A stretch of 64,000 nt of DNA, taken from RPQJ01 sp963748985. GTDB lineage: Bacteria; Pseudomonadota; Gammaproteobacteria; Steroidobacterales; Steroidobacteraceae. The position numbers and the translations under genes are program-made. The stretch lies in the NCBI GenBank assembly GCA_963748985.1, contig CAVVKQ010000005.1, forward strand, positions 1 through 64,000. The letters run 5' to 3'. The notes below the pieces were generated by a model. That model had not been told where the DNA came from. It was given only the letters and a program-made list of their open reading frames with translations, and did not search any database. Of the stretch, positions 35,363-43,920 are shown piece by piece. The first letter of the stretch is position 1. Each line of letters starts with the position of its first letter.

Positions 35363-36518
35363 CCGGGCCCCGCCTGTCGGTCCGGGGCTTGGCCGTCCTC
35401 GGCTTGCCCGTCTGCGCCACCGGCGCCGGTCGCTGCACGCGCGGAGCGACGATCGGTCCACGCGCGCCCTCCGGTTTCAGTGTCTTGCCACGCTCGTCCT
35501 GCGGCGCCCGCGCCTTGCCACGCGTGAGCGTATCCAGCACCGCGCTGAGTTCGGGCGGCAGCGGCGCGCTTGCCAGCATGGGCTCGCGGGTGCCGGGCCG
35601 TGTGAAGCCGAGCGACGACGAATGCAGGAACATGCGCTTCAGGCCGTAGTCCTTGAAGATCTCGTTGAAGGTCCGGTTGCCGTACTTGTCGTCACCGGCC
35701 ACGGGATGACCGGCATGTGCGGCGTGCACGCGAATCTGGTGCGTCTTGCCGGTGTCGATCTCGACTTCCAGCAGCGTCGCGAGGTTGCCGAAGAACTGCA
35801 CGGGCTTGAACGTGCTGACGGACTTCTTGCCGTGCGCGCGCACGGCCACGTGCCGCTCGCCGCTGCGGCGCTCGTCGGTGTCGAGCGCCAGTTCGATGCG
35901 CTTGGTCCCCAGGTTCCACTTACCGCAGACCAGTGCCAGGTAATGCTTTTCGGTCTGGCCTTCGCGCAACTGCAGGTGCAGGTCGCGCAGCGCAGCGCGC
36001 CGTTTCGCCACGAGCAGGCAGCCGCTGGTGTCACGGTCGAGCCGGTGCACGAGTTCGAGGTCCGGCTGCCCGGGGCGGGCGCCGCGGAGCACTTCGATCA
36101 GGCCGAAGTCGGTCGCACTGCCGCCGTGAACCGCAAGGCCCGGCGGCTTGTTGAAGACGATGAGGTCGCTGTCCTCATAGGTGATCGAGTCGAGCACCAG
36201 TTTCTGCAGCGACTCACTGGCGGTCCGGGGCGTGGCTGGCGGCGGGACGTCTTCCGCCTTGCGCACCGGTGGAATGCGGACGATGTCGCCAGCGGCCACG
36301 CGCTGGTCGGGCTTGGCGCGCTTCTTGTTGACACGCACCTCACCCTTGCGCAGCAGGCGGAATACGTGTGTGCGCGGGACGTCCTTCAGCTGCCGGACGA
36401 GGAAGTTGTCGAGCCGCGTGCCGGCGTCGTCTTCGGTCACTTCCACGTGGGTAACACCGCGACCGGGCTCCGGCTCGGCGCTGTTCTCGTCGGTTGCCGG
36501 TTCTATTTCGTAAGCCAT
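35298..36518 (-). CDS. rluC: 23S rRNA pseudouridine synthase RluC
   Basis: 406 residues. Modifies U955, U2504 and U2580 of 23S rRNA in E. coli. An S4 RNA-binding domain (about residues 33-85) is followed by the RluA-type catalytic domain with Asp161 in 'HRLDRDTSG'. The C-terminal 70 or so residues are basic and Pro/Arg/Lys-rich, a disordered tail beyond the usual length (about 320 residues). It is divergent from rne, as in E. coli. Confidence 0.93.
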   Translation of the reverse strand: MAYEIEPATDENSAEPEPGRGVTHVEVTEDDAGTRLDNFLVRQLKDVPRTHVFRLLRKGEVRVNKKRAKPDQRVAAGDIVRIPPVRKAEDVPPPATPRTASESLQKLVLDSITYEDSDLIVFNKPPGLAVHGGSATDFGLIEVLRGARPGQPDLELVHRLDRDTSGCLLVAKRRAALRDLHLQLREGQTEKHYLALVCGKWNLGTKRIELALDTDERRSGERHVAVRAHGKKSVSTFKPVQFFGNLATLLEVEIDTGKTHQIRVHAAHAGHPVAGDDKYGNRTFNEIFKDYGLKRMFLHSSSLGFTRPGTREPMLASAPLPPELSAVLDTLTRGKARAPQDERGKTLKPEGARGPIVAPRVQRPAPVAQTGKPRTAKPRTDRRGPAKGPGPVRGEGRRKARTTGGR

Positions 36519-36915
36519 TGATTTTCGGGCCTTCGCTTGTTACATTCCGGCGCTAGGCAATGCGCTGGTGCGTCCAAGCAACATCAGGCAGCGCCGAATG
36601 AGCGACGCGCGGTTGCACGCCCTTCGGGTTGTGCGGGGCGCCCGCAATCTTAGTTGGTTCTGAAGTTTCAGACCATCGATCTGCCGCGGACACGCGCAGG
36701 TGCCGCAGCCCCGGCGGGCAGCGGGCCAGCAGCGACCTCGGCGGGTACGATGCCCGACAGCACCAGGATTCGGTCACGCATCGTGCGCCTTGCGCCGGTG
36801 CAGATGAACAGCAAATGAGCGCTCGCGCAGTCGCTGCCAGACCTTTTTCCCACGCCACGGCACCATTACCCGTCCGAACCGTACGCGGCCCCAACCTCCA
36901 ATAACGAGAGGGCCG
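36519..36915 (+). other. rluC-rne divergent intergenic region and rne 5' untranslated region
   Basis: 397 bp without a credible gene; a short plus-strand frame here lacks family features. In E. coli the long rne leader is bound by RNase E to regulate its own mRNA. Here a hairpin GGTTCTGAAGTTTCAGACC (36656-36674) and another at about 36614-36634 around CCCTTCGGG could play that role by analogy. An ACGAGAGG ribosome site precedes the rne ATG. Confidence 0.4.
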
Positions 36916-39642
36916 ATGAAAAGAATGCTCGTCAACGCGACTCAGGAAGAGGAGTTGCGCGTAGCGCTGGTGGACGGCCAGCGGATTTACGACCTCGACA
37001 TCGAAATCCCGTCGCGCGAAACCAAGAAAGCCAACGTCTACAAGGGTCGCATCACCCGGGTCGAACCGAGCCTCGAGGCCGCGTTCATCGACTACGGCGC
37101 CGACCGCCACGGCTTTCTGCCGCTGAAGGAAGTCTCCAAGGCGTTCTTCAAGGACAAGCAGCCCGGCCAGGAAGGCGGCAGCCGCGGCATCCGTGACCTG
37201 ATCGAGGAAGGCCAGGAAATCATCGTCCAGGTCGAGAAGGAAGAACGCGGCAACAAGGGTGCCGCACTCACCACCTTCATCAGCCTGGCGGGCCGGTTCC
37301 TGGTCCTGATGCCGAACAACCCCCGTGCCGGTGGCGTGTCGCGCCGCGTCGAAGGCGACGACCGCGATGCCCTGCGCGAAGCAATGGACTCGCTGCAGAT
37401 CCCCGATGGCATGGGCGCCATCGTGCGCACCGCCGGCGTTGGCCGCAGCCCCGAAGAGCTGCAGTGGGACCTCAACAACCTCGTCGACATCTGGAACGCG
37501 ATTCAGCAGGCGTCCGACAGCCGTCCCTCGCCGTTCCTGATCTACCGCGAGAGCACGGCAATCCTGCGCGCGCTCCGTGACTACCTCAGCGACGACATCG
37601 GCGAAATCCTGATCGACAAGCAGGAGGTCTACGAGGAAGCGCGCGAATACATGCAGCGCTTCATGCCGAACAACCTGCGCAAGCTCAAGCTCTACGACGA
37701 CCACGTGCCGTTGTTCACGCGCTACCAGATCGAGAGCCAGATCGAGTCGGCGTATTCCCACAAGGTGACGCTGCCCGCGGGTGGCAGCATCGTGATTGAC
37801 CACACCGAAGCCCTGGTCTCGATCGACATCAACTCGGCGCGCAGCACCCGCGGCACCGACATCGAGACGACCGCCTGCAACACCAACCTCGAGGCCGCGG
37901 ACGAAATTGCGCGCCAGATGCGGTTGCGTGACGTCGGCGGCCTGATCGTCATCGACTTCATCGACATGGAGTCGACCAAGAACCAGCGCGCGGTCGAAGA
38001 TCGACTGCGCGACGCCGTCAAGCAGGACCGTGCCCGCATCCAGCTGGGCAAGATTTCCCGCTTCGGCCTGCTCGAGCTCTCGCGGCAGCGCCTGCGTCCT
38101 TCCATCAGCGAATCGACCAACATCGTCTGCCCGCGCTGCACCGGCATGGGCGTGATCCGCAGCGTCGAATCGCTGGCGCTCGCGGTACTGCGACTGATCG
38201 GCGAGGAGGCCCGCAAGGACCGCACCGCGAAGGTCATCGCGCAGTTGCCGGTCGACGTCGCGACCTATCTCATGAACGAGAAGCGCGACTGGTTGCACGA
38301 CATCGAAGCCCGCAGTCATGTCGATATCGTGCTGGTGCCGAACAAGTACCTCGAGACGCCGTCCTACGAGTTGCGTCGCGTGCGCGACGACGAGATGGAC
38401 CTGCCCGAGAACTCCGTCATCAGCCATCACATGGCGGTCGAACCGAAGATCGATCTCGACGCGATCGCGTCGGCCGAGGAAGAAGCGCCGCCGACGCCGC
38501 AGCAGCCCGCGGTGACGACGATCATCCCGAGCACCCCTGCCCCGCCTGCGGCCCCCGAGGTCGTGGCCGCCCCGATCGCGATCGCAGCAGCTCCGGTAGC
38601 CGTTGCCGCACCGGCCTTCGGTCCGCGCGACAACGTGCTCGTGCGGATGTGGCGCTGGTTCGCCGGCGACAAGCGTGCGCCCGAACCGCAGACGGCGGCG
38701 CCCTCGAGCTCCGGTCGCGGCAGCAAGGACGGCGATCGTGATCGTCCGCGCCATGACCGCGATCGCAGCGAACGCGGCCGTGGCCGTGACAGTCGGCGCG
38801 ATGGGCGCGACAGTCGTGATGGACGCGGACGCAGCGAGGGCCGCGGTGAACGTGGCTCGCGTGACGAAGCACGCCGCGAAAACCGTGCTGAAGGTACCGC
38901 GGGCCCGGGCCAACCGGCCCGCGGCAACGAACCGCGGCGCGACGAGCCGAACCGTGCGCAGCCCCAGCAGCAGCCGCGTCGTGACGAGAGCCCGCGTGGC
39001 GGACGCCGTGAAGGCGGCCAGCAGGGCCAGCGCCAGCCGCAGCAAGTGCGTCCTCCACGCGAGCCGCGTGAACCACGCGAGCCCCGCGAACCGCGGCCGC
39101 CCCGCGAGTACCGCGAGCCGCAGGAAGTGCGTCAGCAGGCAGTCGCCGCAACTTCGGTCGTCGCAGCCGTTGCGAACGACATGAACACAGCCGACGCGTC
39201 AGTCGCACAACCGATCGGTGACGGCCAGCAGCAACGTCCCGAGGGTGATCGCAGCGAGCGCACCGGGCGCAGGTCGCGTCGCGGTGGCCGTCGTCGTCGT
39301 GGTCGTGGTGAAGGCGGTGCCGAAGGCTACGTTGCCGGCGCTGCCGCGGGTGCGGCCGGCGCAGGCAGCTTCGACGAGGGCCCGGGTGGTGAAGGTGGTG
39401 ACGATGCGGGTGGCAGTGACAGCACTGGCCACGCGCCCGCGCCGAGCGATGAACCACCGCGTGCGCCCGAGCCGCGCTCGTTCGACTTCGATCGTCCCGC
39501 AGCGCCGCCGGCCCCGCCAAGCGAAGCGGCATCCGCGCCGGTCGTGGTGCGTGAGCCGGCTCCGGTCGCAACGGCTTCCGAGCCTCGCGAGTGGACGCCG
39601 ACTCCGCCGACTGACGCAACGACGCCGCGCAACGAGCCGTAA
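36916..39642 (+). CDS. rne: Ribonuclease E
   Basis: 908 residues. The catalytic half has the S1 domain (about 36-125), the metal-binding aspartates in 'ALVSIDINSARSTRG' and 'GLIVIDFIDM', and the zinc-link 'CPRCTGMG' near residue 404. Beyond about residue 530 is a disordered scaffold with an Arg/Asp/Gly-rich RNA-binding stretch, several EPREPR repeats and an acidic Pro/Ala end. It starts most mRNA decay and matures 16S, 5S and tRNAs. 'MKRMLVNATQEEELRVALVDGQ' fixes the start. Confidence 0.97.
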   Translation: MKRMLVNATQEEELRVALVDGQRIYDLDIEIPSRETKKANVYKGRITRVEPSLEAAFIDYGADRHGFLPLKEVSKAFFKDKQPGQEGGSRGIRDLIEEGQEIIVQVEKEERGNKGAALTTFISLAGRFLVLMPNNPRAGGVSRRVEGDDRDALREAMDSLQIPDGMGAIVRTAGVGRSPEELQWDLNNLVDIWNAIQQASDSRPSPFLIYRESTAILRALRDYLSDDIGEILIDKQEVYEEAREYMQRFMPNNLRKLKLYDDHVPLFTRYQIESQIESAYSHKVTLPAGGSIVIDHTEALVSIDINSARSTRGTDIETTACNTNLEAADEIARQMRLRDVGGLIVIDFIDMESTKNQRAVEDRLRDAVKQDRARIQLGKISRFGLLELSRQRLRPSISESTNIVCPRCTGMGVIRSVESLALAVLRLIGEEARKDRTAKVIAQLPVDVATYLMNEKRDWLHDIEARSHVDIVLVPNKYLETPSYELRRVRDDEMDLPENSVISHHMAVEPKIDLDAIASAEEEAPPTPQQPAVTTIIPSTPAPPAAPEVVAAPIAIAAAPVAVAAPAFGPRDNVLVRMWRWFAGDKRAPEPQTAAPSSSGRGSKDGDRDRPRHDRDRSERGRGRDSRRDGRDSRDGRGRSEGRGERGSRDEARRENRAEGTAGPGQPARGNEPRRDEPNRAQPQQQPRRDESPRGGRREGGQQGQRQPQQVRPPREPREPREPREPRPPREYREPQEVRQQAVAATSVVAAVANDMNTADASVAQPIGDGQQQRPEGDRSERTGRRSRRGGRRRRGRGEGGAEGYVAGAAAGAAGAGSFDEGPGGEGGDDAGGSDSTGHAPAPSDEPPRAPEPRSFDFDRPAAPPAPPSEAASAPVVVREPAPVATASEPREWTPTPPTDATTPRNEP

Positions 39643-39667
39643 GCGACTCATTCCGGCGAGACACGGA

Positions 39668-39698
39668 ACCCGCTGCCTGGAACGCAGCGGGTTTTTGT
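39668..39698 (+). terminator. Intrinsic terminator of rne
   Basis: Stem ACCCGCTGC / GCAGCGGGT (9 bp) with a 7-base loop and then TTTTTGTT, 26 bp after the rne stop. Confidence 0.9.
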
Positions 39699-39789
39699 TG
39701 TCCGCCAGAGTGCCCGCCAGCCGCCAGCAGTGCATGACTGGTGGCAAGAATCGGCACGGCTGACGTCTTCGAGTCGCAGTACACGAGCG

Positions 39790-40000
39790 ACATCGAATCC
39801 CTGCAGCTGCAACTTGGGCGGCTTTGGGTGCCAGGAGACGGGCCCAGGAAGCAACAGCAATGGCCGCGACCTGTGTTGGGTACCGCACAGACCCGATCCG
39901 TCCATTCGACAATCCTGCTCCCGGGTACTCGGCACCTTCATCCCAGGTCGGGTGCTCATAAGTGGCCCGGTGACGCCCCCCGTCGCCGGGCCCTTTCTTT
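39790..40000 (+). ncRNA. Candidate structured small RNA (6S-like rod topology), tentative
   Basis: Between the rne terminator and the next gene is 370 bp with no credible gene but with its own terminator at 39964-40000. Five stems nest in order on the two arms: ACTTGGG/CCCAGGT (39812/39942), GGGTGCC/GGCACC (39826/39931), AGGA/TCCT, AATGG/CCATT (39859/39902) and CTGTG/CACAG (39871/39886). This makes a long imperfect rod with internal bulges, as in 6S RNA. I do not see a clear promoter, and the usual 6S neighbours are absent. Confidence 0.35.
39964..40000 (+). terminator. Intrinsic terminator ending an unassigned transcript
   Basis: Stem GGCCCGGTGACG / CGTCGCCGGGCC (12 bp with one G-U in RNA) with a CCCCC loop, followed by CTTTCTTT. 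No coding gene precedes it after the rne terminator, which is the main reason to suspect a small RNA upstream. Confidence 0.82.
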
Positions 40001-40075
40001 GTCTGGCTTTGACGATGGGCGACCGGATACGATCGATACGGGAATTGCCTCGCGACGGAAGTGAAGGGAGCGAAC

Positions 40076-40297
40076 ATGAATGCAGTCAAGATTGCCGCCA
40101 TCGTGCTGATCGTGGTCGGCACCCTCGGACTCGCCTACGGGAGCTTCAGTTACACCAAGCAGACTCACGACATCAACGTGGGGCCGATCGAGATGTCCGT
40201 GAAGGAAAAGCAGACGGTCAACGTGCCGGTCTGGGCCGGTGTCGGCGCAATCGCCATCGGCGCCGCGCTGCTCCTGCTTGGCGGCAGGAAACCCTAG
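40076..40297 (+). CDS. Small two-helix membrane protein, unknown
   Basis: 73 residues with two membrane helices (about 4-26 and 51-70) joined by a polar loop 'YTKQTHDINVGPIEMSVKEKQTVNVP'. I do not recognise the family with confidence; it is similar in build to small inner-membrane proteins of unknown function. An AAGGGAG ribosome site precedes the ATG. It is convergent with the next gene, whose stop overlaps its end. Confidence 0.7.
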   Translation: MNAVKIAAIVLIVVGTLGLAYGSFSYTKQTHDINVGPIEMSVKEKQTVNVPVWAGVGAIAIGAALLLLGGRKP

Positions 40298-40563
40298 TCC
40301 ATCTTCTCCACGATGACCCGGCCATCTGCGCCCACGAACACGCGATAGCGATTGCCGTTCTCGCACGAAGCGACGTAGTCGTCCTGTCCCTGCTGGGTGG
40401 CGCTGACGACGTTACCGCACGGCAGGCCGTGCAATGCAATCACGGACGTCAGGTCCTTCGTGACCGGAACGTCGCCGGGATTCTCTTCCACGGCCAGCGC
40501 CGGTACCCCGAACCCAGTCGTCACGACTCCGACCAGGGCCAGTGCCCCTGCACGTATGCTCAC
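40294..40563 (-). CDS. Small secreted hypothetical protein
   Basis: 89 residues. The signal peptide ends near 'VPALA', then a mature chain of about 65 residues, 'CGNVVSATQQGQDDYVASCENGNRYRVFVGADGRVIVEKMD', with two cysteines that could form a disulfide. No function is recognised. The GTG start at 40563 overlaps the stop of the upstream lipoprotein gene as GTGA, so it is the last gene of the long minus-strand operon. Confidence 0.68.
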   Translation of the reverse strand: MSIRAGALALVGVVTTGFGVPALAVEENPGDVPVTKDLTSVIALHGLPCGNVVSATQQGQDDYVASCENGNRYRVFVGADGRVIVEKMD

Positions 40564-41318
40564 GGTGTTGCTCCTGCCATCAGATTGGAATCGGTGAATT
40601 TCCGCGGGTCTTCGAGGATGCTCCAGATTGCGCCGCGCGACTTGACGATGTCACGAGCCAGTGGCGGATCGCTGTCCTGGAGCAGCGAAAGCACCTTGAG
40701 GAGCAGCATGTCATAGGTGCGGCGCAGTTCAGCGAGCGTCGCCGTGCCCTGCCGCTTGTGGTAGGCGCGGAACCGGTCCACGAGGTCGTCGACTTCATTC
40801 TTGAGTGCAAGCTTCGTCAGCACGCCGATGGCCTTGGTTTCGCGGAGTCGCGACGCGAGCGCCTTGAAGTCCAACGGCGCTGGGGACACCTGCGGTGCGG
40901 CAGGAACCGCAGCAACCTTCGGCCTCGGCTGCGGTGTCGGCACGGTCATCGCCGCAACGGCGGCTGTCGGCCCCGGGGGCGGCTTGGGTGACGCGACCGT
41001 CGTGACCGGTGCAACCCTGGCGGGGACTTTGGGGACTGCGACTCGCGCCGCCGGAACGGGCTGCACGGGGCGCACAGGCTGAATCGCCGACGGTGGAACC
41101 GGAAGCACGGGTACTTCGGCAACGACGGGTGCGTCCTCCACTTGCGGCACCGTCGATGCAGGCGCCTCCTCGACCACCGCAATCGGCGCGGATGGCGGCG
41201 CGACCGGGGCCGGCTCCGTTGTCTGTGCATGCCTGACGCCGGCGCATCCGGTGGCGACAAAGCAGGAGAGCGCAATCACCATGCTCGCGGAACGCGCAAT
41301 CGCTGCATGGTGGAACAT
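40560..41318 (-). CDS. Proline-rich lipoprotein of unknown function
   Basis: 252 residues. The lipoprotein signal 'MVIALSCFVATGC' has an ATGC lipobox; a long Pro/Ala/Val linker (about residues 30-145) could span the periplasm, and a helical C-terminal domain of about 100 residues ('DFKALASRLRETKAIGVLTKLALKNEVDDLVDRFRAYHKR') follows. I do not recognise the domain. The ATG at 41318 is preferred to an upstream TTG. It is 17 bp after the diguanylate cyclase gene. Confidence 0.7.
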   Translation of the reverse strand: MFHHAAIARSASMVIALSCFVATGCAGVRHAQTTEPAPVAPPSAPIAVVEEAPASTVPQVEDAPVVAEVPVLPVPPSAIQPVRPVQPVPAARVAVPKVPARVAPVTTVASPKPPPGPTAAVAAMTVPTPQPRPKVAAVPAAPQVSPAPLDFKALASRLRETKAIGVLTKLALKNEVDDLVDRFRAYHKRQGTATLAELRRTYDMLLLKVLSLLQDSDPPLARDIVKSRGAIWSILEDPRKFTDSNLMAGATP

Positions 41319-41335
41319 CCTTGGCCTGCCAGTGT

Positions 41336-42316
41336 TCAACTGTCACGAGTCAAGTCGGCGCTCACCAGTCTTGGCCGGTCACGCCGGGAAGCCTTCGCGC
41401 TCAGTAACGCAAGATCCGCCTTTTTCATCAGCGTCTCGGCATCCGCGCCATCACCGGGATAAACCGCGATCCCGACACTCGCCGTCACGCGCACATTCCG
41501 GCCTTCGATGCGGTGCCGCGCGGCGATACTGGCGCACAGTGAATCCGCAGCGCGTGCCACATCCCTGGAACTGGCCACCTCGGACAGCAGAACGACGAAT
41601 TCATCGCCACCGAGCCGGCTCACGGTGTCCGATTTGCGCACTCCCGCCACCAGTCGACTCGCGACTGACTGCAGCACCTGGTCGCCGACCGCATGACCCA
41701 GTCGATCGTTGATGGGTTTGAAGCGATCCAGGTCCAGGAACAATACGGCCAGCTGCATGCCATGGCGACGACGCAGTGCCATGGCCCGGTCGAGCCGGTC
41801 GGTCAGCAGCATCCGGTTGGGCAGGCCCGTAAGAACGTCATGTTGCGCCAGATGCGACATTCGCAACGACAAGGCGCGCGCCGCACCCACGTCGTGAAAC
41901 ACGATCACCGCGCCAGTCACGTTTCCTTGCCGGTCATGAATCGGGGTGGCAGTGTCTTCGATCGCAGACTCGCGCCCATCCCGGCCGATCAGCAGACAGT
42001 TCTCGCCCACACCGACAGTGGTGTCACGCTCCACCGCCAGGGCCAGCGGATCCCGCGCGGGCTCACGACTGTCCGCGTCGATGATCTGCAGCACTTCCGG
42101 CAGCGGCCGGCCGGTCGCCTCTGCAGTGGACCATCCGGTCATGCGCTCGGCGACCGGGTTCATATACGTGACGTTGCCCGCCAGGTCGGTGCTGAGAACG
42201 GCATCCCCGATGGAGTCAAGCACCACTTGCGCACGCTCCCCGGCCACGCGCAATACTTCGGCCGGAGCGCCGGCACGATTGCAGTTCGCCTGGTCAGTTA
42301 ATCGCCTGCGGGGCAT
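41336..42316 (-). CDS. PAS-GGDEF diguanylate cyclase
   Basis: 326 residues. A PAS sensor domain (about 28-145, 'VVLDSIGDAVLSTDLAGNVTYMNPVAERMTGW') feeds a GGDEF domain with the exact signature GGDEF at 236-240 in 'SRLGGDEFVVLLSE'. An intact inhibitory RxxD site (Arg227-Asp230) sits six residues before it. It should make cyclic di-GMP and be feedback-inhibited. There is no membrane segment, so it is cytoplasmic. The ATG at 42316 has a CGGAAAG ribosome site; an upstream TTG is weaker. Confidence 0.9.
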   Translation of the reverse strand: MPRRRLTDQANCNRAGAPAEVLRVAGERAQVVLDSIGDAVLSTDLAGNVTYMNPVAERMTGWSTAEATGRPLPEVLQIIDADSREPARDPLALAVERDTTVGVGENCLLIGRDGRESAIEDTATPIHDRQGNVTGAVIVFHDVGAARALSLRMSHLAQHDVLTGLPNRMLLTDRLDRAMALRRRHGMQLAVLFLDLDRFKPINDRLGHAVGDQVLQSVASRLVAGVRKSDTVSRLGGDEFVVLLSEVASSRDVARAADSLCASIAARHRIEGRNVRVTASVGIAVYPGDGADAETLMKKADLALLSAKASRRDRPRLVSADLTRDS

Positions 42317-42448
42317 CAGCTTTCCGGTCAATCGTGACTACGGCTCGCATGATCCTGCGACCGGCTCGTCATCGTCTGTGCGCCAGCGGACATAACGCGG
42401 AACGGTTGCCGGCGACTGCCTGCGATCCGTGGGGATCGATGCATCAGC

Positions 42449-43093
42449 TCAGTGCGGCGATGCCCGGTAATACGGAAACAGCTGGTCGTCGCTCGCGAGC
42501 TGCTCGAACAGGACGTCGGGGCGGCTGCGCAGCGCGAAATAGGCATTCGACGTCACCAGTGTTTCATTGCCGCGGGCAGTGTCTTCGCCGAGCTTCGAAG
42601 CACGATTCATTTCGTCGCCCATCGCCAGGTTGGGACCGATCGCGTATACCTGACCGAAACCGATGCCGATGCAGGCGAGCGCCGGTTGCTCCGACGCATG
42701 CCCCGAGTGATTGAATGCAGTCACACGGCGGTGTATCTCGAATGCGGCGTCGAGCGCCCGGCCTGGCTCGGCGAACAGTCCGACGAGGTCGTCGGCAAAC
42801 GCCCGCACGAGCAATGCTCCGTGCTCGTACATGACCGGAATACAGACTTTCTGCGCATCCAGGATGCGCAGGAGCGCGTTGAGCGGGCGGTCCTTCATTG
42901 CCTGCACGGTGAAGCCCGTGAGGTCGAGGTTAAGGATTGCCCGGCTGTACAGGTACTTGGCATCCATTGTGGCATGGCTGATCGAACCCTCCTGCAGCGC
43001 AAGCAGGTCGCGATAGACCTCTTCCGTCCAACCATTGCAGCTGGCCAGGTCAGCGGGAGTATCCAGCAGCGGAAACGGCAGTTTGTCTTTCAT
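42449..43093 (-). CDS. Class III adenylate/guanylate cyclase-homology protein
   Basis: 214 residues, a soluble single cyclase-homology domain. The metal aspartates are present at Asp57 in 'LNLDLTGFT' and Asp101 in 'VRAFADDLVGLF', and the transition-state asparagine Asn163 is in 'GDEMNRASKLGE'. The transition-state arginine is replaced by Lys167 and the purine-selecting lysine position reads Arg. Many bacterial proteins share the 'NxASKLGED' form; activity is uncertain. It lies 17 bp after cpdA. Confidence 0.82.
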   Translation of the reverse strand: MKDKLPFPLLDTPADLASCNGWTEEVYRDLLALQEGSISHATMDAKYLYSRAILNLDLTGFTVQAMKDRPLNALLRILDAQKVCIPVMYEHGALLVRAFADDLVGLFAEPGRALDAAFEIHRRVTAFNHSGHASEQPALACIGIGFGQVYAIGPNLAMGDEMNRASKLGEDTARGNETLVTSNAYFALRSRPDVLFEQLASDDQLFPYYRASPH

Positions 43094-43110
43094 GTTTGCT
43101 CCCACGGTCA

Positions 43111-43920
43111 CTAAAAGCGGTCATCGGGCGGGCGTTCGGCCACGTCCCAGTCCTGCAGCCACCGCACTTCTGTCCGCACCTGGCCATCCGGCAGCAACTC
43201 CAGCCAGCGATAACCCGGCGGCTTGAGGTCCATCACGCAATGCTCCGTGAGTGGAGTGAATTGCGCGCAGGTAGAAGGCGTCGCGAGCACGAGCGTGTGC
43301 CCGTGCTGCCGCTCGAACTCCTGGTGCACGTGCCCCCCCAGCACGGCACGAACGGTCGGATACCGCTCGATGACCGCCAGCAACTCACCGGCATTGCGCA
43401 GGCCCACGCCATCGAGCCAGGTGCTGCCGACGGGCAATGGCGGATGATGCAGGCACACGAGGATCGGCCTGTCGGTGAAGGCCTGCAACGCCGATTCGAG
43501 GCGCGACAGTTCCTTCGACTCGACTCGGCCTTCGGGGCGCCCATGCACGTGCGTGTCGATGAACACCGCTCCCCACGCGCCGAATTCAGCCGTGCCGCCG
43601 TATTGGAACCCATCGTCCCCCACCAGGCCGACCATCAGGCCAGGCTCATCGTGATTGCCCGGCAGGCAGAACACGGGCGAGCCGTACGGACGCAGCGCAC
43701 GGCGGAAGTTGTCGTATGCGGCAGCGCTGTGATCGTCGGCGATGTCGCCAGTCACGAGAATTGCGTCGGGCCGCGGCGTTCCGGCTGCGAAAGCCTCGGC
43801 CAGCACTTTGCGCAACGAGACGGCAGTCGTCACGCCGTAGATCTTCCTCGTCTCGTCCCCAAAGAGGTGAGGATCGGTGACCTGCAACAGCCGCACGGCG
43901 GTGCTGGGCGATCCGATCAT
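43111..43920 (-). CDS. cpdA: 3',5'-cyclic AMP phosphodiesterase CpdA
   Basis: 269-residue calcineurin-type metallophosphoesterase. The di-metal motifs are in order: Asp16-x-His18 ('TDPHLF'), 'GDIADD' with Asp59, 'GNHDE' with Asn89-His90, 'CLHHPP' and 'GGHVH'. It hydrolyses cAMP to AMP. The ATG overlaps the stop of the upstream ABC ATPase as ATGA, placing cAMP turnover in the same transcript as the exporter and the cyclase-like protein. Confidence 0.92.
   Translation of the reverse strand: MIGSPSTAVRLLQVTDPHLFGDETRKIYGVTTAVSLRKVLAEAFAAGTPRPDAILVTGDIADDHSAAAYDNFRRALRPYGSPVFCLPGNHDEPGLMVGLVGDDGFQYGGTAEFGAWGAVFIDTHVHGRPEGRVESKELSRLESALQAFTDRPILVCLHHPPLPVGSTWLDGVGLRNAGELLAVIERYPTVRAVLGGHVHQEFERQHGHTLVLATPSTCAQFTPLTEHCVMDLKPPGYRWLELLPDGQVRTEVRWLQDWDVAERPPDDRF

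Noticed and set aside
36629..36904. 91-codon open frame in the rne leader
   Set aside because: No ribosome site, odd composition and no family; the region is better read as an untranslated leader.
36553..39045. An 830-codon minus-strand frame opposite rne
   Set aside because: Shadow of the GC-biased third positions of rne; no recognisable family.
39841..39866. Resemblance of CCCAGGAAGCAACAGC to the conserved loop of 4.5S/SRP RNA
   Set aside because: The conserved GGUCCGGAAGGAAGCAGCC pattern is not matched closely and the flanking hairpin does not fit.
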